Below are positions 16,432 through 19,770 of a DNA stretch of 19,770 bases, piece after piece. Every line of letters begins with the position of its first letter. Positions within the stretch are counted from its first letter, which is position 1. The translations under genes and the position numbers were made by a program. Location: positions 1 through 19,770 of the forward strand of contig CAKUHP010000024.1 in assembly GCA_934658705.1 (NCBI GenBank). Reading direction: 5' to 3'. The DNA comes from an uncultured Collinsella sp. (GTDB lineage Bacteria; Actinomycetota; Coriobacteriia; Coriobacteriales; Coriobacteriaceae). Under the pieces are notes generated by a model that saw nothing but the letters and a program-made list of their open reading frames with translations, was not told where the DNA came from and ran no database searches.

Positions 16432-18759
16432 ATGGCGGATTCTCAGATCCATGTCGCACTGGCGGGTAACCCCAACTGCGGCAAGACCACGCTTTTCAAC
16501 CTGATCACCGGCGCCAACGGCTACGTTGGCAACTGGCCCGGTGTCACGGTTGAGAAAAAGGAGGCCAAGCTCCTGAGTGACAAGAGCGTCACGATTACGG
16601 ACCTTCCCGGCATCTACTCGCTTTCCCCCTACAGCCCCGAGGAGCAGTGCTCGCGCGATTACCTCATGAGCGGCGAGCCCGATGTCGTCGTCCAGGTGGT
16701 CGACGCCACCAACCTCGAGCGCAACCTGTACCTGGCGCTTCAGGTTATCGAGACCGGTCTGCCCGTGGTCGTCGCCCTCAACATGGCCGACCTGGTCGAG
16801 AAGAACGGCGATAAGATCGACACCGACAAGCTCTCCAAGAAGCTCGGCTGCCCGGTCATGATGGTTTCGGCTCTTAAGAACAAGGGCATCACGGAGCTGT
16901 TCGATCAGGTCAAGAAGTCTGCTGCTACCAAGGGCCAGGTGCCGGAGCATAAGTTCGACTCTTCCATCGAGGACGTTCTGACCCACATCGAGAACAACCT
17001 GCCGGATAGCGTCCCCGCCAACAAGCGCCGCTACTACGCCGTCAAGCTGTTCGAGCGCGATGCGGACGCCTGCAAGCTCATCAACCTCACCAAGGAGAAG
17101 GCCGCTCGCGTGGAGCAGCTGGTCGCCCAGTGCGAGCAGGACTGCGACGACGATGCCGAGTCCATCATCACCGGTGAGCGCTACGGTGTCATCGCCCACA
17201 TCATCGACGAATGCATGACCAAGGCTCCTGCCAAGATGAGCACCTCCGAGAAGATCGACCGCGTGGTTACCAACCGTATCCTGGGCCTGCCGATCTTTGT
17301 GGTCATCATGTTCTGCGTGTACTACATTGCCGTCTCTACCCTGGGCGGCACGGTGACCGACTTCACCAACGACCAGCTCTTCGGTACCGATGGCTGGTAC
17401 GTGCTCGGTCAGGGTCGCGACGCCTATGACGAGGCCGTCGAGGCTGCGGGCGACGAAGCCGATTCGGTCGATCCGGCGCAGTATGGTCCCTATGTCCCCG
17501 GCATTACCACCATGGTGCATGATGCCCTCGTGGCGGGCGGCACCGAGGACGGCGGTCTGGTCGACTCGCTCGTCTGTGACGGTATCGTCGGTGGCCTGGG
17601 TGCCATCTTTGGCTTCGTGCCGCAGATGTTCCTGCTCTTTGTGATGCTGTCCTTCCTGGAGGACTGCGGCTACATGGCCCGTGTTGCCTTCATCATGGAC
17701 CGCGTATTCCGCCGCTTCGGCCTGTCCGGTAAGTCCTTCATCCCCATGCTCGTGTCCTCGGGCTGCGGCGTCCCCGGCGTCATGGCTACTAAGACCATCG
17801 AGAACGAGAAGGACCGCCGCATGACGGTCATGACCACCACGTTCATCCCCTGCGGCGCTAAGCTGCCGATCATCGCCCTGCTCATGGGTTCCATCATCGG
17901 CGACTCTTCCACCACCGCCGCGTGGATCAGTCCGCTCTTCTACTTCCTGGGCGTCTTTGCCGTCATCGGCTCGGGTCTGATGCTCAAGAAGACCAAGCTC
18001 TTCGCCGGCCGCCCGACGCCGTTTGTCATGGAGCTGCCTGCCTACCACTTCCCGGCGGTCCGTTCTTGGGCCCTGCACGTGTGGGAGCGCTGCTTCGCCT
18101 TCATCAAGAAGGCCGGCACGGTCATCTTCGCCTCCACCGTCGTGGTGTGGTTCCTGTCCAACTTCGGCAGCTACAACGGTGCCTTTGGCTTCCTGCCTGC
18201 TATGGATGGCATCCCCGAGGAGTTCATGGACTACTCCGTGCTCGCCATGCTCGGCAACCTGGTCGCCTGGATCTTCGCGCCGCTCGGCTTTAGCACCTGG
18301 CAGGCCACCGCACTGACCGTCTCGGGCCTCGTTGCCAAGGAGAACGTCGTCGCTACCGCCGGCTCGCTGCTGTCCGTTGCCGACGCTGCCGAGACCGACC
18401 CGAGCCTGTGGACCGCGTTCGCCGGCATGTTCCCGACCATGGGTGCCTGTGTGGCCTTTGGTGCCTTCAACCTGCTGTGCGCTCCGTGCTTTGCCGCTAT
18501 GGGCACCATCCGCAACCAGATGGACTCCGGCAAGTGGACCGCGATCGCCATCGGTTACGAGTGCGCCTTCGCTTGGGTGATCGGCCTGTTCATCAACCAG
18601 TTCTACAACCTGCTTGTTCTGGGTCAGTTTGGTGTCTGGACGGTTGTCGCCATCGTGCTGCTGGTTGCGATGCTCTTCCAGATCTTCCGTCCCATGCCTA
18701 AGCATGCCTGGACCGACGAGGACGAGACCAACACCGCCTCCGCCGCTGTTTCCGCCTAA
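16432..18759 (+). CDS. feoB: Ferrous iron transport protein FeoB
   Basis: FeoB imports Fe2+ across the cytoplasmic membrane, driven or gated by its N-terminal GTPase. The protein has 775 residues. G1 is GNPNCGKTT (residues 12-20), followed by the switch region GNWPGVTVEKKE, G3 DLPG (57-60), G4 NMAD (117-120) and G5 SAL (146-148). A helical spacer follows, then a membrane region from about residue 280 (NRILGLPIFVVIMF) with the two gate motifs SSGCGVPGVMATKTI and FIPCGAKLPIIAL. The protein ends in a polar tail. An insertion of about 45 residues rich in Asp/Glu follows the first membrane segment. AGGAAGAAGG precedes the ATG. It follows two feoA genes and is followed by a Cys-rich FeoB partner, a typical anaerobe feo cluster. 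Confidence 0.97.
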   Translation: MADSQIHVALAGNPNCGKTTLFNLITGANGYVGNWPGVTVEKKEAKLLSDKSVTITDLPGIYSLSPYSPEEQCSRDYLMSGEPDVVVQVVDATNLERNLYLALQVIETGLPVVVALNMADLVEKNGDKIDTDKLSKKLGCPVMMVSALKNKGITELFDQVKKSAATKGQVPEHKFDSSIEDVLTHIENNLPDSVPANKRRYYAVKLFERDADACKLINLTKEKAARVEQLVAQCEQDCDDDAESIITGERYGVIAHIIDECMTKAPAKMSTSEKIDRVVTNRILGLPIFVVIMFCVYYIAVSTLGGTVTDFTNDQLFGTDGWYVLGQGRDAYDEAVEAAGDEADSVDPAQYGPYVPGITTMVHDALVAGGTEDGGLVDSLVCDGIVGGLGAIFGFVPQMFLLFVMLSFLEDCGYMARVAFIMDRVFRRFGLSGKSFIPMLVSSGCGVPGVMATKTIENEKDRRMTVMTTTFIPCGAKLPIIALLMGSIIGDSSTTAAWISPLFYFLGVFAVIGSGLMLKKTKLFAGRPTPFVMELPAYHFPAVRSWALHVWERCFAFIKKAGTVIFASTVVVWFLSNFGSYNGAFGFLPAMDGIPEEFMDYSVLAMLGNLVAWIFAPLGFSTWQATALTVSGLVAKENVVATAGSLLSVADAAETDPSLWTAFAGMFPTMGACVAFGAFNLLCAPCFAAMGTIRNQMDSGKWTAIAIGYECAFAWVIGLFINQFYNLLVLGQFGVWTVVAIVLLVAMLFQIFRPMPKHAWTDEDETNTASAAVSA

Positions 18760-18788
18760 GTCCAGATAAGGACGAGCCCCTTTCCACG

Positions 18789-18822
18789 AAGCCCGGGTAT
18801 CCTCGCGATACTCGGGCTTTTT
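18789..18822 (+). terminator. Rho-independent terminator after feoB
   Basis: AAGCCCGGGTATC (18789-18801) pairs with GATACTCGGGCTT (18807-18819) with one G-T wobble, followed by TTTTT ending at 18822. Confidence 0.9.
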
Positions 18823-18832
18823 GGTGCACCAG

Positions 18833-18905
18833 CTAAGTTGCGGTGAAATAGTTCCTGTTTGGCGGCCTGGACGGCGAATCCAGGAACTATTCCACCGCAA
18901 CTTAG
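18833..18905. repeat. Imperfect 73-bp inverted repeat
   Basis: Bases 18833-18857 and the reverse complement of 18881-18905 match at 24 of 25 positions, around a 23-base GC-rich spacer. It comes directly after the feoB terminator and before the small Cys-rich gene. There is no T-run, so it is not a terminator. It resembles the palindrome at 2901-3023 in style but not in sequence. Confidence 0.75.
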
Positions 18906-19006
18906 TTGATGGGGGAGATGTGGCGTTTCCGCAGATAAAACCGACCAAAATAAACCTGTCCCTTTTTGGCAGGTGGGGGATGGTGTAAAGTAAGTGATGG
19001 TTAACT
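18906..19006. other. Short intergenic region before the small Cys-rich gene
   Basis: I see no gene. ACCTG (18954-18958) and CAGGT (18970-18974) form a small hairpin that contains GTCCCTTTTT, related to the arms of the palindrome at 15578-15606. A TTGGCA (18966-18971) and a TAAAGT (18986-18991) could be promoter parts, but the 14-base spacing is too short to trust. Confidence 0.3.
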
Positions 19007-19020
19007 AGAGGAGGCTTGCT

Positions 19021-19221
19021 ATGGCACCTATCGATATTGTTGTTCTGGCTGTGATCGGCATTGCGTTTGTCGCCGTGTGCGTGCGCATTTACCGAAAAGG
19101 CACCTGCGCCGACTGCGCCCAGGGTGGCGTTTGCACAGGGCATTGCTCCAACAAAAAGACCTGCGCTGCGCTTAAGGGAGTGGATAAGATTGCCGAGGAT
19201 CTGGGTCGCGGCATCAAATAG
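19021..19221 (+). CDS. FeoB-associated Cys-rich membrane protein
   Basis: This 66-residue protein has one N-terminal membrane helix (IDIVVLAVIGIAFVAVCVRI, about residues 4-23). A short Cys-rich tail follows, with Cys29, Cys32, Cys38, Cys42 and Cys48 in the pattern CADC-CTGHC-C. That is the layout of the FeoB-associated Cys-rich membrane protein family, found next to feoB in many anaerobes and thought to help iron transfer. The mechanism is not established. GAGGAGG stands ten bases before the ATG. It is separated from feoB by a terminator and a repeat, so it must have its own promoter or rely on read-through. No terminator of its own is visible before the insertion sequence at 19251. Confidence 0.85.
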   Translation: MAPIDIVVLAVIGIAFVAVCVRIYRKGTCADCAQGGVCTGHCSNKKTCAALKGVDKIAEDLGRGIK

Positions 19222-19257
19222 GACCCTGACACCCAAACGCCCCGCGAGCATGAACTG

Positions 19258-19295
19258 CCTCCCATTTCTTGGACATGAGAAATGGGAGGCTTTTT
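19258..19295 (+). terminator. Terminator-like hairpin at the IS left end
   Basis: CCTCCCATTTCT (19258-19269) pairs perfectly with AGAAATGGGAGG (19278-19289) over 8 bases, and TTTTT (19291-19295) follows immediately. The 3' arm contains GGGAGG, the probable ribosome binding site of orfA. The structure can stop incoming transcripts and also hide the ribosome binding site in any read-through RNA. Confidence 0.75.
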
Positions 19296-19770
19296 ATGCG
19301 TGTCGACTTGAGGGTGAAGCACGACATCGAGGCCAGGAAGGCGGCGATCGGGCTCTTCGAGCGAGGCCACGGCTCCAAGTCGGCGGCGAAGGCGCTGTCG
19401 GTCCCGCGCAACACCGTGAGACAATGGCTCTACGTATACCGGTCGTTCGGAAGCGAGGTGCTGCTATCCATGGACGGCAAGCAGGCCAGGTACACATACG
19501 AGCAGAAGGTCGCCGCCGCCTCGGCCGTGGTCGACGGCGGCATGAGCAAGCGGGACGCCATGGAGGCGTTCGGGGTCATGTCCGTGGCGCCGCTCAAAAG
19601 ATGGTGCGCGCTCTACCGCGAGGGCGGCGCCGGGGCGCTCAGGCCCAAGCCCAGGGGCAGGCCGAGGGGGTCCGGCCCCAAGTCGCGCGAGCGCACCCGC
19701 GAGCAGGAGCTCGAGGAGCGCTGCCGAAGGCTCGAGACCGAGGTGGCCTACCTAAAAAAATTGCGTGCCC
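19296..19770 (+). CDS. IS3-family transposase OrfA (partial, open at right edge)
   Basis: The frame is open from ATG 19296 to the window end, 158 codons, starting MRVDLRVKHDIEARKAAIG. Two helix-turn-helix units are visible: ERGHGSKSAAKALSVPRNTV with RQW, and KVAAASAVVDGGMSKRDAME leading to LKRWCALY. An Arg/Lys/Pro/Gly-rich linker (GALRPKPRGRPRG) follows, then a coiled coil LEERCRRLETEVAYLKKLRA. This is the usual IS3 OrfA layout, which binds the IS ends. Seven A's at 19754-19760 fall at AAA AAA in frame. IS3 elements often shift frame by -1 at such a site to make the OrfAB transposase. GGGAGG lies six bases before the ATG. Whether orfA is complete cannot be seen. Confidence 0.85.
   Translation, partial: MRVDLRVKHDIEARKAAIGLFERGHGSKSAAKALSVPRNTVRQWLYVYRSFGSEVLLSMDGKQARYTYEQKVAAASAVVDGGMSKRDAMEAFGVMSVAPLKRWCALYREGGAGALRPKPRGRPRGSGPKSRERTREQELEERCRRLETEVAYLKKLRA

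Larger units (their letters stand above)
19251..19770 (+). mobile_element. Left part of an IS3-family insertion sequence (cut by window edge)
   Basis: The element appears to begin at TGAACTGCCTCCC (19251), the likely left terminal repeat, 29 bases after the stop of the Cys-rich gene. An orfA transposase gene starts at 19296 and runs past the window end. The right end, orfB and the target duplication are out of view. Arg is often coded AGG inside the element, unlike the CGC/CGT preference of the host genes, which supports horizontal origin. Confidence 0.8.

Noticed and set aside
16030..19251. Minus-strand open frame of 1073 codons opposite feoB
   Set aside because: It is a shadow of feoB and its neighbours, with repetitive His/Asp/Gly composition and no recognisable domain or ribosome binding site.

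Overview
The window reads as a GC-rich (roughly 60% by eye) chromosomal segment of an anaerobic gut actinobacterium. My best guess is Collinsella or a close relative in the Coriobacteriia, from gene content, codon use and the style of the intergenic repeats; I cannot confirm this without a search. Almost all the DNA from about 780 to 19221 is explained by known gene families. No wholly unknown multi-gene system stands out. The novelty is mainly in unusual versions of known systems and in the regulatory or repeat DNA between genes.

Layout. Positions 1-56 probably hold the tail of an upstream gene, followed by about 700 bases with no convincing gene that end in two tandem stem-loop terminators. 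At 820-2878 (+) lie lactate racemase (larA) and a LarD-like lactate/glycerol channel. Facing them on the minus strand are larB, larC and a TetR regulator (5444 down to 3180), with serB upstream of larB (6196-5561). The two lar groups meet at a large nested palindrome that contains a bidirectional terminator. LarB and LarC help make the nickel-pincer (NPN) cofactor that LarA needs, LarD moves lactate, and the TetR protein is a plausible controller. LarE is not in the window, and LarC ends where the LarC2 domain should begin.

At 6453-8240 (+) is aspS with its own terminator. At 8424-14900 is an ebg-type galactoside cluster: a divergent LacI-family regulator (-), then ebgA, ebgC and an APC-family permease (+). 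The order matches the E. coli ebgR-ebgA-ebgC-ygjI locus, and three copies of one palindromic operator sit before ebgA. After a terminator comes a 219-bp element with 31-bp inverted ends, then a small HPr-like phosphocarrier that has Asp at position 46.

At 15804-19221 (+) is a ferrous-iron uptake cluster: two tandem feoA genes, feoB, and a small Cys-rich FeoB-associated membrane protein. A DtxR/IdeR-like iron box lies directly before feoB. At 19251 the left end of an IS3-family insertion sequence begins and runs off the right edge within orfA.
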